Notes: generated by a model not told the origin, from the sequence alone. Shown: positions 8,347 to 17,573, numbered from the stretch's first letter. The stretch is DNA of 26,999 nt from Bacteroidaceae bacterium (GCA_900769765.1 CAAGHW010000085.1:1-26999), one strand, 5' to 3'. Numbers and translations: made by a program.

Positions 8347-9525
8347 ATGAAACAAACATCTCTTATACTATTACTTTTTCTCTTTTTTGGCATATCAACC
8401 AATGCCAACTCCCTTGTTTCACCTCTAATGTACGGCTCTTCTGCCGACACAGCCGTTGTTAAACGCAACAAAAAAGAATCCCGTATACAGACAATAAAGC
8501 TCAAAGGTGGAGCGCAATATGTAGGCGAGGTACGCATGAGACGTCCTCATGGAACAGGTACGGCCACATACAAGAACGGGGATGTCTATAAAGGCCAGTT
8601 CCTCAAAGGAAAACGTTCGGGCAAAGGAGAAATCATCTATTCTGACGGCAACAGATTTGTAGGCGAATTTGAAAAGGATTCACTGCATGGCTGCGGTAAG
8701 CTATATTATGCCGACGGAAGTCTGTTTGAAGGTTCTTGGGAGAACGGTGCCAGAAACGAGAATGGCCGAATGAATTATTTCAACGGCGACACCTATACCG
8801 GTTCATGGCACAACGACAAGCGTAACGGAAAAGGTGATTATACCTTTTCGGGTGGTGCATCGTATTCAGGAGATTGGAAGGACGATGAATATTCAGGTAA
8901 TGGAATCTTCACATGGAGCGACGGTAGCAGATATACCGGTGAGTGGCTCAACGGCAAACGTAACGGCTATGGCGAGTATCTCTTTGCCGACAGTGCTCTT
9001 TATAAAGGCGAATGGGCCAACAATATGTGCGAGGGGTATGGCGAATACAGTACAACCGACGGGGCTCTGTACAAAGGAATGTTCAAGAACGGCAAATGGC
9101 ATGGAGAGGGACGTTACATTGCAAGTGACAGCTCTGTCTATGAGGGAACATTTGTCAACGGCATGCGTCATGGCGAAGGTACAATGCGTTTTGCAAACGG
9201 TGACATATACAAAGGCTCATGGGAAAATAATGCACGCAGTGGCAAAGGCGTATATACATGGGAGAATGGAGATGTGTATGAAGGGGATTGGAAGAATGAC
9301 ACCATGCATGGAGCCGGAGTAATACGCTTGAACAGCGGCATCGAATACAAGGGCGGATATATGGACGGCAACGAGAGTGGTGCTGGAGTGGCTATAGACA
9401 AAGACGGATTGAGATACGAGGGTACCTTTGTAGAAGGATTGCGTGATGGCAAATTCATCGTCAAGGACTCTAAAGGGAATGTCGTGAGCAACTGTGTATA
9501 CAAAGCCGGAATACTGAAAAAATAA
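8347..9525 (+). CDS. Secreted protein of 14 MORN repeats
   Basis: A 392-residue protein with an N-terminal Sec signal (basic start, hydrophobic residues 5-17, likely cleavage near TNA-NS) and a short linker. From Tyr58 it consists of 14 consecutive MORN units in strict 23-residue register, each starting like YxGxW or YxGxF and containing GxGxY/F (last unit starts at Tyr357). MORN arrays fold as an elongated beta-hairpin ladder and usually serve as scaffold or lipid/protein contact surface; there is no catalytic site. It is the first gene after the promoter at 8245-8275 and is followed 7 nt later by the YhcH-family gene. Location in periplasm or envelope is inferred from the signal peptide; function is unknown. 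Confidence 0.9.
   Translation: MKQTSLILLLFLFFGISTNANSLVSPLMYGSSADTAVVKRNKKESRIQTIKLKGGAQYVGEVRMRRPHGTGTATYKNGDVYKGQFLKGKRSGKGEIIYSDGNRFVGEFEKDSLHGCGKLYYADGSLFEGSWENGARNENGRMNYFNGDTYTGSWHNDKRNGKGDYTFSGGASYSGDWKDDEYSGNGIFTWSDGSRYTGEWLNGKRNGYGEYLFADSALYKGEWANNMCEGYGEYSTTDGALYKGMFKNGKWHGEGRYIASDSSVYEGTFVNGMRHGEGTMRFANGDIYKGSWENNARSGKGVYTWENGDVYEGDWKNDTMHGAGVIRLNSGIEYKGGYMDGNESGAGVAIDKDGLRYEGTFVEGLRDGKFIVKDSKGNVVSNCVYKAGILKK
8518..9483 (+). repeat. 69-bp coding periodicity (14 MORN units)
   Basis: Fourteen in-frame 69-bp units, each encoding one 23-residue MORN repeat. The units are diverged at DNA level (no long identical copies), so they are selected for protein structure and less prone to slippage than a simple tandem repeat. 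First unit begins with the codon for Tyr58, last with that for Tyr357. Confidence 0.85.
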
Positions 9526-9532
9526 CAATATT

Positions 9533-9982
9533 ATGGTACTTGACAGAATTGAGAATTTTGACAAATATGTCTCTTTGAACCCTAATTTTGCAAAAGTGCT
9601 GGAGTTCTTGCAGAACAGCAATTTGCAGGATTTGCCTCTTGGTAGAAATGAAATCTGCGGGGATTCGGTATTTGCCAATGTCGTTGAAGTGAAACCTAAA
9701 AGCAAATCGGAAGCACCGATAGAGATACACCGCAAATATATCGATGTGCATATACCGTTGTCAAACGATGAGGTTATCGGCTGCACCCCTTTGGTTGAAC
9801 TGCCGTTTGCCGAGTTTATAGAGGCTGATGATGCGGCATTGTATCCCACATCATTGCAGGCACGCGACTATTTCAATGTAAAGCGAGGAGAATTTGCCAT
9901 ATTCTTTCCACAGGACGGACACGCTCCTGCAATTACCGACGTGCCGTTGAAAAAGATTATTGTAAAAGTGGCAATGCCTTAA
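9533..9982 (+). CDS. YhcH/YjgK/YiaL (EbgC-like) family protein
   Basis: A 149-residue cytosolic cupin-like protein of the DUF386 family, whose members occur with sialic-acid, gulonate and beta-galactoside catabolism genes and include EbgC; some are thought to act as sugar anomerases or isomerases with a bound metal. Family motifs are HRKYIDVHIPL (His66, His73), EFAIFFPQDGHAP (His130) and the C-terminal KKIIVKVA. It lies 7 nt after the MORN gene and 40 nt before glgB. The neighbourhood gives no specific catabolic pathway, so the substrate remains open; a link with glycogen metabolism is only suggested by co-transcription. Confidence 0.88.
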   Translation: MVLDRIENFDKYVSLNPNFAKVLEFLQNSNLQDLPLGRNEICGDSVFANVVEVKPKSKSEAPIEIHRKYIDVHIPLSNDEVIGCTPLVELPFAEFIEADDAALYPTSLQARDYFNVKRGEFAIFFPQDGHAPAITDVPLKKIIVKVAMP

Positions 9983-10022
9983 TGACAAGAATAAACGAAT
10001 AACAACCATAAAAACATAAGTC

Positions 10023-12029
10023 ATGCTAAAACTTGTAGAACGAGACCCTTATTTGGCTCCTTATAATTTGAGCATCGAGGGCAGGCATAATTATTTTATG
10101 CAAAGAGAAAGAGAACTGACAAAAAACGGTCGACAGACTTTGTCGGATTTCGCATCAGGTTATTTGTACTTTGGTCTTCATAAGACATCTACAGGTTGGG
10201 TGTTCCGCGAATGGGCACCAAACGCTACACGAATAGTGCTTATCGGCGATTTCTCAAACTGGAAAGAGTTGCCACAATACGAGCTGAAACAGCTTGCCGG
10301 TGGCGTTTGGGAACGCAAAATGCCTCTCAAGGCAATGTCGCACGGTCAACATTTCAAGATGAAAGTCTATTGGAAAGACGGCTGTGGCGAACGTGTTCCG
10401 GCATGGGCGCGCAGAGTGGTGCAGGACGAGGCTACAAAGATTTTCAGCGCACAGGTATGGGCTCCTGAACAGCAATATGTGTTCAAGAACAAGAAATTCA
10501 CTCCCAAACGTACCCCATTGCTCATATACGAATGCCACATAGGTATGGCACAAGAGGAGGAGAAGGTAGGTACATATCGTGAGTTCAAGGATAAGGTACT
10601 GCCACGTATTGCAGCTGACGGATACAACTGCATACAGATAATGGCGATACAGGAGCATCCCTATTATGGTAGCTTCGGTTACCATGTATCGAGCTTCTTT
10701 GCAGCATCATCACGCTTTGGTACTCCCGAAGAATTGAAAGAGCTCATAGATACAGCTCACGGCATGGGCATAGCCGTAATTATGGACCTTGTCCATTCAC
10801 ACGCCGTAAAGAACGAGAACGAAGGACTTGGCTTGTTGGATGGCGACCCTGCACAATACTTCTATGGCGATGACAAGCGTATTCACAGCGCATGGGATTC
10901 GCTTTGCTTCGATTACGGCAAGAATGAGGTTGTGCACTTCCTGCTCTCGAACTGCAAATATTGGCTTGAGGAGTTCAAGTTCGACGGATTCCGTTTCGAC
11001 GGTGTTACCTCGATGATTTATTACAGTCATGGACTCGGAGAGGCATTCTGCAACTACGGAGATTATTATAATTTAGGACAGAACGGTGATGCCATTTGTT
11101 ATCTGACACTTGCGAACCGCCTTATCCATCAGTTGAATCCAAAGGCTATAACCATTGCCGAAGAGGTTTCAGGAATGCCGGGCTTGGCTGCACCTATCGA
11201 AGACGGCGGTTACGGCTTCGACTATCGTATGGCAATGAATATCCCCGATTTCTGGATAAAGATTATCAAGGAGCGCAAGGATGAGGATTGGAAACCATCC
11301 GAGATTTTCTGGGAATTGACAAACCGTCGCAAGGACGAAAAGACAATATCATATGCCGAGAGTCACGACCAGGCACTTGTGGGTGACAAGACTATCATTT
11401 TCCGCCTTGTCGATGCCGATATGTATTGGCACTTCAACCGTGGCGATGAGACTTATATGGTATCGCGCGGTATTGCTCTGCACAAAATGATACGTCTTAT
11501 GACTCTTGCAACAATCAACGGCGGTTATTTGAACTTTATGGGTAATGAGTTCGGACACCCCGAATGGATTGATTTCCCACGCGAGGGCAACGGCTGGAGC
11601 CATAAATATGCCCGTCGTCAGTGGAGCCTTGTCGATAATCCGAACTACAATTACATGCTTCTTGGCCAATTCGACAAGGAGATGATAGAACTTATAGGTG
11701 ATGTACGCAATTTCCAGAACCGTCCTGTTCAGGAGATATGGCATAACGACGGAGACCAGGTGTTGGCCTTCTCACGCAAGGATTTGATATTTGTCTTCAA
11801 TTTCAGCCATAACCGTTCATTTACCGACTACGGTTTGCTTGTGCCGGAAGGTTCATACAAGATTGTGCTCAACACCGATGCAGAACGCTTCGGCGGTCAG
11901 GCAAATGTCGATGAAACACAGACACACTTTACAATGTATGACAAGCTTCATGCACGTCGCAAGAAGGGTTGGTTGCAACTTTACATACCTGCCCGCACAG
12001 CACTTGTATTGAAGAAAAACAAAGAATAA
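10023..12029 (+). CDS. glgB: 1,4-alpha-glucan branching enzyme, eukaryotic (GH13_8) type
   Basis: Cytosolic enzyme that cuts alpha-1,4 glucan chains and re-attaches them by alpha-1,6 linkage in glycogen. The 668-residue chain has an N-terminal CBM48-like domain (VFREWAPNATRIVLIGDFSN) and a GH13 barrel with MDLVHSHAVKN, GFRFDGVTSMIYY (nucleophile Asp326), ITIAEEVSGMPGL (acid/base Glu380) and YAESHDQALVGDK (His448-Asp449). The stretches HSHA.KNE, FDGVTSM and LNFMGNEFGHPEW closely follow plant, fungal and animal branching enzymes, whereas E. coli-type GlgB (about 730 aa) has a different N-terminus and motif spelling. No glycogen synthase or other glg gene is nearby. The membrane protein gene follows after 8 nt. 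Confidence 0.96.
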   Translation: MLKLVERDPYLAPYNLSIEGRHNYFMQRERELTKNGRQTLSDFASGYLYFGLHKTSTGWVFREWAPNATRIVLIGDFSNWKELPQYELKQLAGGVWERKMPLKAMSHGQHFKMKVYWKDGCGERVPAWARRVVQDEATKIFSAQVWAPEQQYVFKNKKFTPKRTPLLIYECHIGMAQEEEKVGTYREFKDKVLPRIAADGYNCIQIMAIQEHPYYGSFGYHVSSFFAASSRFGTPEELKELIDTAHGMGIAVIMDLVHSHAVKNENEGLGLLDGDPAQYFYGDDKRIHSAWDSLCFDYGKNEVVHFLLSNCKYWLEEFKFDGFRFDGVTSMIYYSHGLGEAFCNYGDYYNLGQNGDAICYLTLANRLIHQLNPKAITIAEEVSGMPGLAAPIEDGGYGFDYRMAMNIPDFWIKIIKERKDEDWKPSEIFWELTNRRKDEKTISYAESHDQALVGDKTIIFRLVDADMYWHFNRGDETYMVSRGIALHKMIRLMTLATINGGYLNFMGNEFGHPEWIDFPREGNGWSHKYARRQWSLVDNPNYNYMLLGQFDKEMIELIGDVRNFQNRPVQEIWHNDGDQVLAFSRKDLIFVFNFSHNRSFTDYGLLVPEGSYKIVLNTDAERFGGQANVDETQTHFTMYDKLHARRKKGWLQLYIPARTALVLKKNKE

Positions 12030-12037
12030 GAGTATTG

Positions 12038-13186
12038 ATGAGAAATAAGGAAGAGATACGTCTGCAAAGAGTAGTGATGGCACTATGTCCATCACTACTC
12101 TTTGCCGTGTTTTCATTTTTATTTGTAGCCAAAAGCCAAAGCGTACTGCTTGAACTTTTGTACGATGAGGTCGCTACCGGAAAACTGCAATACAATGCAT
12201 ACATCGTAGGTGGCGTGATATCGGTCGCATTGACAATATTTGCACTATGGCTGAATAAATTCACCGGGTTCAAACGTGAGTGGACCGCTTTTTCGTTCAT
12301 GCCTTCGGCATTGATTCTGGCTTTTATCACAGACATTGACCGTTCCTTGTACACAGGTGAGTACGATTATTTCAAATGGATAATTGTTCTTGCTATTGGA
12401 GTTTTTGCATACGCGGCATTCTCTTTTGTTCTTCGCAGGATATTGTTTGCCAAAATAAAGAATGTGGCAATGAGTGCAAACAGAATTATATGGCGCAATC
12501 TTGTGCTGTTTGTGATTCTTTTCTCTTTGGTGGGTTTCTTGTCGAATGGCGAAGAAAATTTCAGGCGTGAAGCCCTCGTTGCATCATATTACAAAAAAGG
12601 AGATTCTGACAATGCCTTGAAAGTTGGTTATCTCTCCAATGTGGCATCACACTCACTTACAGTACAGAGAGCATATATTCTTGCCAAAGGCGGAATGCTG
12701 GGAGAGAGACTCTTTGAATATCCGCAGTATTATGGTGCAGATGGACTTATCCCAGCAAAGGAACAGGTGTCACCTCTTGTGCCTGACAGTGTATATGCCT
12801 TGCTTGGTGCATCTCCGTTACAGGGTGAAGAGGCGTTGGATGTGTTCAAAAGAGCATTGAAGAACGACAATGTCTCTCCTGCAGCAAAGGATTATTATCT
12901 GTCGGCATTATTGCTTGACAGAAAAATTGTTGAGTTTACAGATAATGTAAAAACATTATATCCCGATACCGAAACGGCAAACCTTCCAAAGCATTATCAG
13001 GAAGCACTTCTACTTTATTCAAGCATAAATGGTGACTCTGTGCAAGCTAGTGCCGCCATGCAGGAACAATTCAACGCATTCAAGGCTTTGGAGGCTGAAC
13101 ACGAAGACATCTTTGTTCGGGGCAACTATCTGCGTCGTCATTTCGGACGCACATATTGGTGGTATTTCCTTTATGGAAATATATAA
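12038..13186 (+). CDS. Uncharacterised membrane protein, five helices plus soluble C-terminal domain
   Basis: A 382-residue protein with five predicted membrane segments (about residues 12-31, 54-74, 82-98, 112-132, 148-167), followed by a roughly 210-residue soluble helical region. It resembles the helical-repeat tails of some Bacteroidetes proteins grouped as DUF6057 (for example the stretch QRAYILAKGGMLGERLFEYP); this family name is from memory and tentative. I chose the ATG at 12038 (MRNKEEIRLQ), 8 nt after glgB; an upstream in-frame ATG at 11969 would overlap glgB heavily. A perfect 17-bp hairpin falls in codons 9-23. No catalytic motif is seen. The gene ends the MORN-YhcH-glgB run; 128 bp without a recognisable gene or clear promoter follow. 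Confidence 0.8.
   Translation: MRNKEEIRLQRVVMALCPSLLFAVFSFLFVAKSQSVLLELLYDEVATGKLQYNAYIVGGVISVALTIFALWLNKFTGFKREWTAFSFMPSALILAFITDIDRSLYTGEYDYFKWIIVLAIGVFAYAAFSFVLRRILFAKIKNVAMSANRIIWRNLVLFVILFSLVGFLSNGEENFRREALVASYYKKGDSDNALKVGYLSNVASHSLTVQRAYILAKGGMLGERLFEYPQYYGADGLIPAKEQVSPLVPDSVYALLGASPLQGEEALDVFKRALKNDNVSPAAKDYYLSALLLDRKIVEFTDNVKTLYPDTETANLPKHYQEALLLYSSINGDSVQASAAMQEQFNAFKALEAEHEDIFVRGNYLRRHFGRTYWWYFLYGNI
12064..12105 (+). repeat. Perfect 17-bp inverted repeat inside the start of the membrane protein gene
   Basis: Left arm GCAAAGAGTAGTGATGG (12064-12080) and right arm CCATCACTACTCTTTGC (12089-12105) are exact reverse complements around an 8-nt loop. It lies 35 nt after the glgB stop and 26 nt after the next ATG. 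T-rich sequence (TTTTCATTTTTATTTG) begins about 4 nt after the stem. It could act as an intragenic attenuator, RNA-processing or 3'-end-protecting stem for the glgB message, or translation control. Confidence 0.8.
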
Positions 13187-13314
13187 TTGAGAATTAATGA
13201 AAAACGCATTTGCCACTGTTGCAAGGAATAATGGCGGTTATCTGCCTTTAAAACTTCAGTCGCAGCTACGGTCAAATTCATCCTCCCGTTTCTGAATAAT
13301 ATCACTCACGAAAA

Positions 13315-16300
13315 ATGCAAAGAGGAGTTCTGTATATCCTGATTATGTGTCTGTTCTTGACATCATGTGTCAAGCATTCACGTGATGGCGCGAATCATCA
13401 TCGTGCAGACTCGTTATGTACAGAACTTTCGGCTGTGCGATATTCCGATGTTGCGGTATTCGATTCATTGGCAACGGAATTGCAGGCCATTGCTGATGAT
13501 GACAACGAATTGCAGATGGTTGCAAGCAATGCTATGGCATATTCTGCAATGATGCAGATGGATTTTGCGCGTTCTGTGGAACTTTACCGTTTTGTACGCG
13601 ACAATTCCTATTGTGAAATAGAACGTCTTGTTGCCGATGTGGGATTGATGACAGTCTGCTATCGTGTGTCGGCCAACAGGCTCTTTTTCGACTACAGGTC
13701 GAGCGCTCTGTCAAAAATAAAACGCATAAACGAGGAGTATGACTATCTCTCTTTGGACGACAAAGAGCGTTTTAACCGTGCCAAAGTTGAATTTGCAATT
13801 GTATCCATTTGTCATTTCTCAAACCTTGCCATGCAGAATGAGAGTGGCAGAGTCCTTGAAAAATTGGAAAGCAGCATAGAGGATGTCGAAGATATCCCAT
13901 TACGCCTGTATGCAAGAATGATGCTTTCTAGAAACATCCCTGATGCTCAAAAATATCTATCCTCATTGCTTACAGGACTTTCCGTTGCCGAAAGAAACAA
14001 TATTGTCTGGCTCGAAGCCAACTATAGGTTGTTGCTTGCCATATCGTTGCGCGACAGCAATATGTTACAGTTGTTTGTAAAAGAGTTTCCCGACAAGGTT
14101 GCTCTCTTGTTGCCCACTGATGCCGGAATTGAAGAGTTACCGTCACTCCTTGCCGCAGATGCAACAGAAGCCTTTCACCGTTATGGTGATGAGTATATGA
14201 TGATAGAGGCTTTGGCTGTGCAGGCTTCGTGTCGTACAAGGATTGAAGAATATGAGGAATCACTCTCGCTGTTGTCTGAAGCGTATGACAGAATAGCGGT
14301 ATATTATAAAGAGGGACAAGCTGGTTTCTATTCAAACGATCTGGATTCATTGCTGTACGGTATGAACGAACCAGAAGCACTTGTTACGGACATGAATGCC
14401 GGTATATACCACATCCCGGAGTGCCTTTTAAGTGTCTGTCGCGAGGCAAGCTGTGCTTATGCAGGCTTGGGCGATAAAGAGGCTTCGTATATAAACCGTG
14501 ACCTTTATCTTGACATATTACGCACTACAAGGCTGAACAAGCAGCTGGAAAGCCGTATATCCGCATTGGAGAAGAACATTGCAGACCTCAGGATTATTGC
14601 CCTGATATCTTTGTCGTTGCTGATTCTGTTGTCGTTATTGCTTTTCCTTGTGCATCGTCGCAGACAGAAGAGAGAAACACTATTGTCTGCACAACGTAAG
14701 AAATTGCTTAAGGTGTGCCGCTTGCTCTTCTCTTCGTTGCCCAACAATATAGAGGATAAACAGCAGCTTGTAGATGCCATATCAAAAATGCTTGATGAGA
14801 ATCTTGGCGATTTCTCGGGAAAGACACGTTTCTTCATATCCGAAGAGTCGTGCAGCTGTGAACTTCCGTATCAGGACCACTTTGATATATCCTATATAAA
14901 TTCAACAAAATGCGATAGACTGACCATAGCTTCGGAACTTCCCCTTGATGCAGACAAGAGAAGCTTGACAGCAATGCTTTTGCCATACATTGCCGTAGCG
15001 ATAGAGGAGGGTATCCGCTTGTCGAATATAAGCGATGAGCGTGAGAAGGTTGAAGAGATGAAACGTGCTTCGGAGATATATCTTGCCGAGCACAAGCGCG
15101 AGAATATATTGAAGAGGGTGTCGGTGTCGATAGTGTCGGGTATGCGCACCTATATGGACCGTATATCTAATGAACTGAAAAATCTCACAGGAGAGATATC
15201 CCCTGAAGATACAGGACGCAAGCTGCACTATGTCTCGGAACTTACAGACAAGCTCGGTGATTTGAATCTTATACTCGAGCGTTGGATAAAGACCCGTCAA
15301 GGAGAGGTGAGCCTTAGAATTGAGAATTTTGCCATTGCGGATATCTTTGCCATAATAGAGAAAAACCGCAGACTCTTTGATGCGCGTGGAATCAGCCTGA
15401 AGCTAAAGCCATCCGATTGTGTGGCTAAAGCCGATAAGGCCCTGACCCTTTTCATGACAAACACCCTGGTGGAGAATGCTGCAAAATTCACGCCATCGGG
15501 TGGCTGTGTTGTGCTTGAGTGCATCGAGGGAGATGGTTTTGTTGAGATTGCTGTTACAGATACAGGCATAGGGTTGTCACAAACGGATATTGAACGTATA
15601 TTGGGCTCAAAGGTCTATGATGCATCGCTTATAGGCGAGGACAACGAATTGCTTAAGCCCAAGAGCAAAGGCGGAGGCTTCGGCTTGATGAACTGCAAGG
15701 GTATTATCGAGAAATACAAAAAGAGTGACTCGCTTTTCTCGGTATGTTCTTTCGATATATCAAGTACAAAAGGAGGTGGCAGCCGTTTCTCTTTCCGTCT
15801 TCCAAAGGGTATATTGCGTCTTGTGTTGCTGCTGTTCTCTTTATTGCCCACGCAGATGTCTGCCGACGACCGTCTGTTTGAGCAGATAAACGAATATGCC
15901 GATTCTGTGTTCATGTGCAATGTCAACGGCAATCACAGCGATGCGTTCATCGTTGCGCAAGATGCTTTGGAATTGCTCAACTCCTGTTACAAGGCAATGA
16001 TAGGTGGCGATGACACTCTTTCGCTCAGTTCGGGTGAAGCTGCAGAACTGTCGTGGTGGCGCGGTTCTCTTTTTCAGGATTCCCTGAAAGAGGAGATCTA
16101 TTACAATATTCTTGACATACGAAATGAGATTGCTGTAGCATCATTAGCTCTGAACAAGTGGAATGCATACAACTACAACAACCATATCTACACCACATTG
16201 TATCGTCTGGTACACGAGGACAAGGATATTGCCGACTATTATTCTTCGATACAACAGGTAGAGAACAACTACGAGGCGGTAATAGCATTTTCGTGTTTCT

Positions 16301-17565
16301 TGATATTGCTGTTGCTCATATATTACACGATAGCCTTCATACGTCACAACGTCATAGAAAAGACAAACGAGCGTCTTGTCCTTGAAATGAACAGCCGTCT
16401 GCTGAACGTAACCACAAAAGAGGGCAAACGTACCATAAACGGCTTGGCACAGGATTTTGTCGATGAGTTATACGCCTGTCTCAGTGAAACGATGTGCATA
16501 AAGGAAATAGCAATGCTTCTTGATACGGTTAAAGATGGCGGGAATGTTCTTGCATTCACACCATCCACAGCCATGCACGAGAAGGCTGACATGCACATGC
16601 AGAGCGTACTTGAATCAGGGGAGTCTGCCGTTCTCTCTTCCGGCATGATACGCATCATTCCGTTATACGCCATGAACGATGGTGAACGTATAGCGGTTGG
16701 TGTCCTTAAGGTTGTTACAGAACGTCCTTTGAGCGAAAACGAGATAGTAAGCATTGAACTTATATCAAGCTATCTTGCCTCTGTGGCATACCATTCTGCC
16801 GTAAGGGTCATGAGCGGATATATGGCAATAGAGGAACTTGAAGAGGAGGCGGAGCGCATGCGTTACGAGGAGAACCGTTTGCATGTGCAGAATATGGTGA
16901 TGGACAATTGCCTCTCTGTGATAAAGCACGAAACGGTCTATTATCCCAGCCGCATAAAGGAACTTGCCGAAAAGGTGTTGTGCTCAATGGAAGATAAAAA
17001 GAGTTCCATTGCCGATATGTGTGAATTGATGGAGTATTACAACTCTGTTTTCGGCATTCTCAGCAACTGTGCCGTACGCGAACTCGATGGAGCAAGTTTC
17101 AGGTTCAAGAAGGTTGGACTTGCCGATTTGTTCAACAATGCCAAAAGAAATGCCGAACGTATGATACGTAAAGCAGGTGTCGATATTAAAATCATCTGCG
17201 AAGATTGCAGCAGTGTTGTCTTGGCTGATGCAGACCTTGTCGATTATCTCTTTGAGCAGTTGTTTGCGGCGGCGCTCAAGATAAAGAGCCCTGGTACTCT
17301 GTTGCTGCGTGCTGTGGATTCGGCGGAACATGTCATGGTTGAACTTGTTGACAACCGTTACCATATCACGAATGATGAAGTAGCAGAGCTGTTCACACCA
17401 TCAAAACGGAATATCGACAATGCCGGTGGAGTAAATGCGATGGAATATCTTGTTGCAAAAGAGATAGTAAGACTACACGAAGACTATACAGGAAAACATG
17501 GAGGCCGTATGGAGGCACGTTCCGATGTTTCGGGAACGGTGATACTCTTTACACTCCCTAAATAG
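13315..17565 (+). CDS. Tandem two-half sensor histidine kinase (DUF5112/DUF5113-like)
   Basis: A 1416-residue membrane sensor that appears to be two kinases fused in frame. Half 1: lipoprotein-like signal ending LFLTSC (Cys18), TPR-like helical periplasmic region, membrane helix (about 425-447), coiled coil and GAF-like region, then a dimerisation helix with Ser608 (VSGMRT) where His is expected, and an HATPase domain with N-box Asn721, DTGIG (Asp749) and GGGFGL (786-791). It ends near residue 831 with FRLPK. A hydrophobic, signal-like segment follows (about 832-848), then half 2: periplasmic helical region, membrane helix (about 988-1009), GAF-like region, H-box-like IKHETVYYP (His1205), and a degenerate HATPase with N replaced by Ala1319 and no DTGxG. 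A response regulator follows after 8 nt. The DUF names are from memory. Confidence 0.88.
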   Translation: MQRGVLYILIMCLFLTSCVKHSRDGANHHRADSLCTELSAVRYSDVAVFDSLATELQAIADDDNELQMVASNAMAYSAMMQMDFARSVELYRFVRDNSYCEIERLVADVGLMTVCYRVSANRLFFDYRSSALSKIKRINEEYDYLSLDDKERFNRAKVEFAIVSICHFSNLAMQNESGRVLEKLESSIEDVEDIPLRLYARMMLSRNIPDAQKYLSSLLTGLSVAERNNIVWLEANYRLLLAISLRDSNMLQLFVKEFPDKVALLLPTDAGIEELPSLLAADATEAFHRYGDEYMMIEALAVQASCRTRIEEYEESLSLLSEAYDRIAVYYKEGQAGFYSNDLDSLLYGMNEPEALVTDMNAGIYHIPECLLSVCREASCAYAGLGDKEASYINRDLYLDILRTTRLNKQLESRISALEKNIADLRIIALISLSLLILLSLLLFLVHRRRQKRETLLSAQRKKLLKVCRLLFSSLPNNIEDKQQLVDAISKMLDENLGDFSGKTRFFISEESCSCELPYQDHFDISYINSTKCDRLTIASELPLDADKRSLTAMLLPYIAVAIEEGIRLSNISDEREKVEEMKRASEIYLAEHKRENILKRVSVSIVSGMRTYMDRISNELKNLTGEISPEDTGRKLHYVSELTDKLGDLNLILERWIKTRQGEVSLRIENFAIADIFAIIEKNRRLFDARGISLKLKPSDCVAKADKALTLFMTNTLVENAAKFTPSGGCVVLECIEGDGFVEIAVTDTGIGLSQTDIERILGSKVYDASLIGEDNELLKPKSKGGGFGLMNCKGIIEKYKKSDSLFSVCSFDISSTKGGGSRFSFRLPKGILRLVLLLFSLLPTQMSADDRLFEQINEYADSVFMCNVNGNHSDAFIVAQDALELLNSCYKAMIGGDDTLSLSSGEAAELSWWRGSLFQDSLKEEIYYNILDIRNEIAVASLALNKWNAYNYNNHIYTTLYRLVHEDKDIADYYSSIQQVENNYEAVIAFSCFLILLLLIYYTIAFIRHNVIEKTNERLVLEMNSRLLNVTTKEGKRTINGLAQDFVDELYACLSETMCIKEIAMLLDTVKDGGNVLAFTPSTAMHEKADMHMQSVLESGESAVLSSGMIRIIPLYAMNDGERIAVGVLKVVTERPLSENEIVSIELISSYLASVAYHSAVRVMSGYMAIEELEEEAERMRYEENRLHVQNMVMDNCLSVIKHETVYYPSRIKELAEKVLCSMEDKKSSIADMCELMEYYNSVFGILSNCAVRELDGASFRFKKVGLADLFNNAKRNAERMIRKAGVDIKIICEDCSSVVLADADLVDYLFEQLFAAALKIKSPGTLLLRAVDSAEHVMVELVDNRYHITNDEVAELFTPSKRNIDNAGGVNAMEYLVAKEIVRLHEDYTGKHGGRMEARSDVSGTVILFTLPK

Positions 17566-17573
17566 ACAATACT

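Noticed and set aside
11969..12037. Longer start of the membrane protein after glgB
   Set aside because: Would overlap the glgB 3' end in another frame; ATG at 12038 follows glgB by 8 nt.
13197..13295. A 32-codon open frame in the spacer before the tandem kinase
   Set aside because: Short, no homology I recognise, no start signal; the 128-bp spacer shows no other structure.
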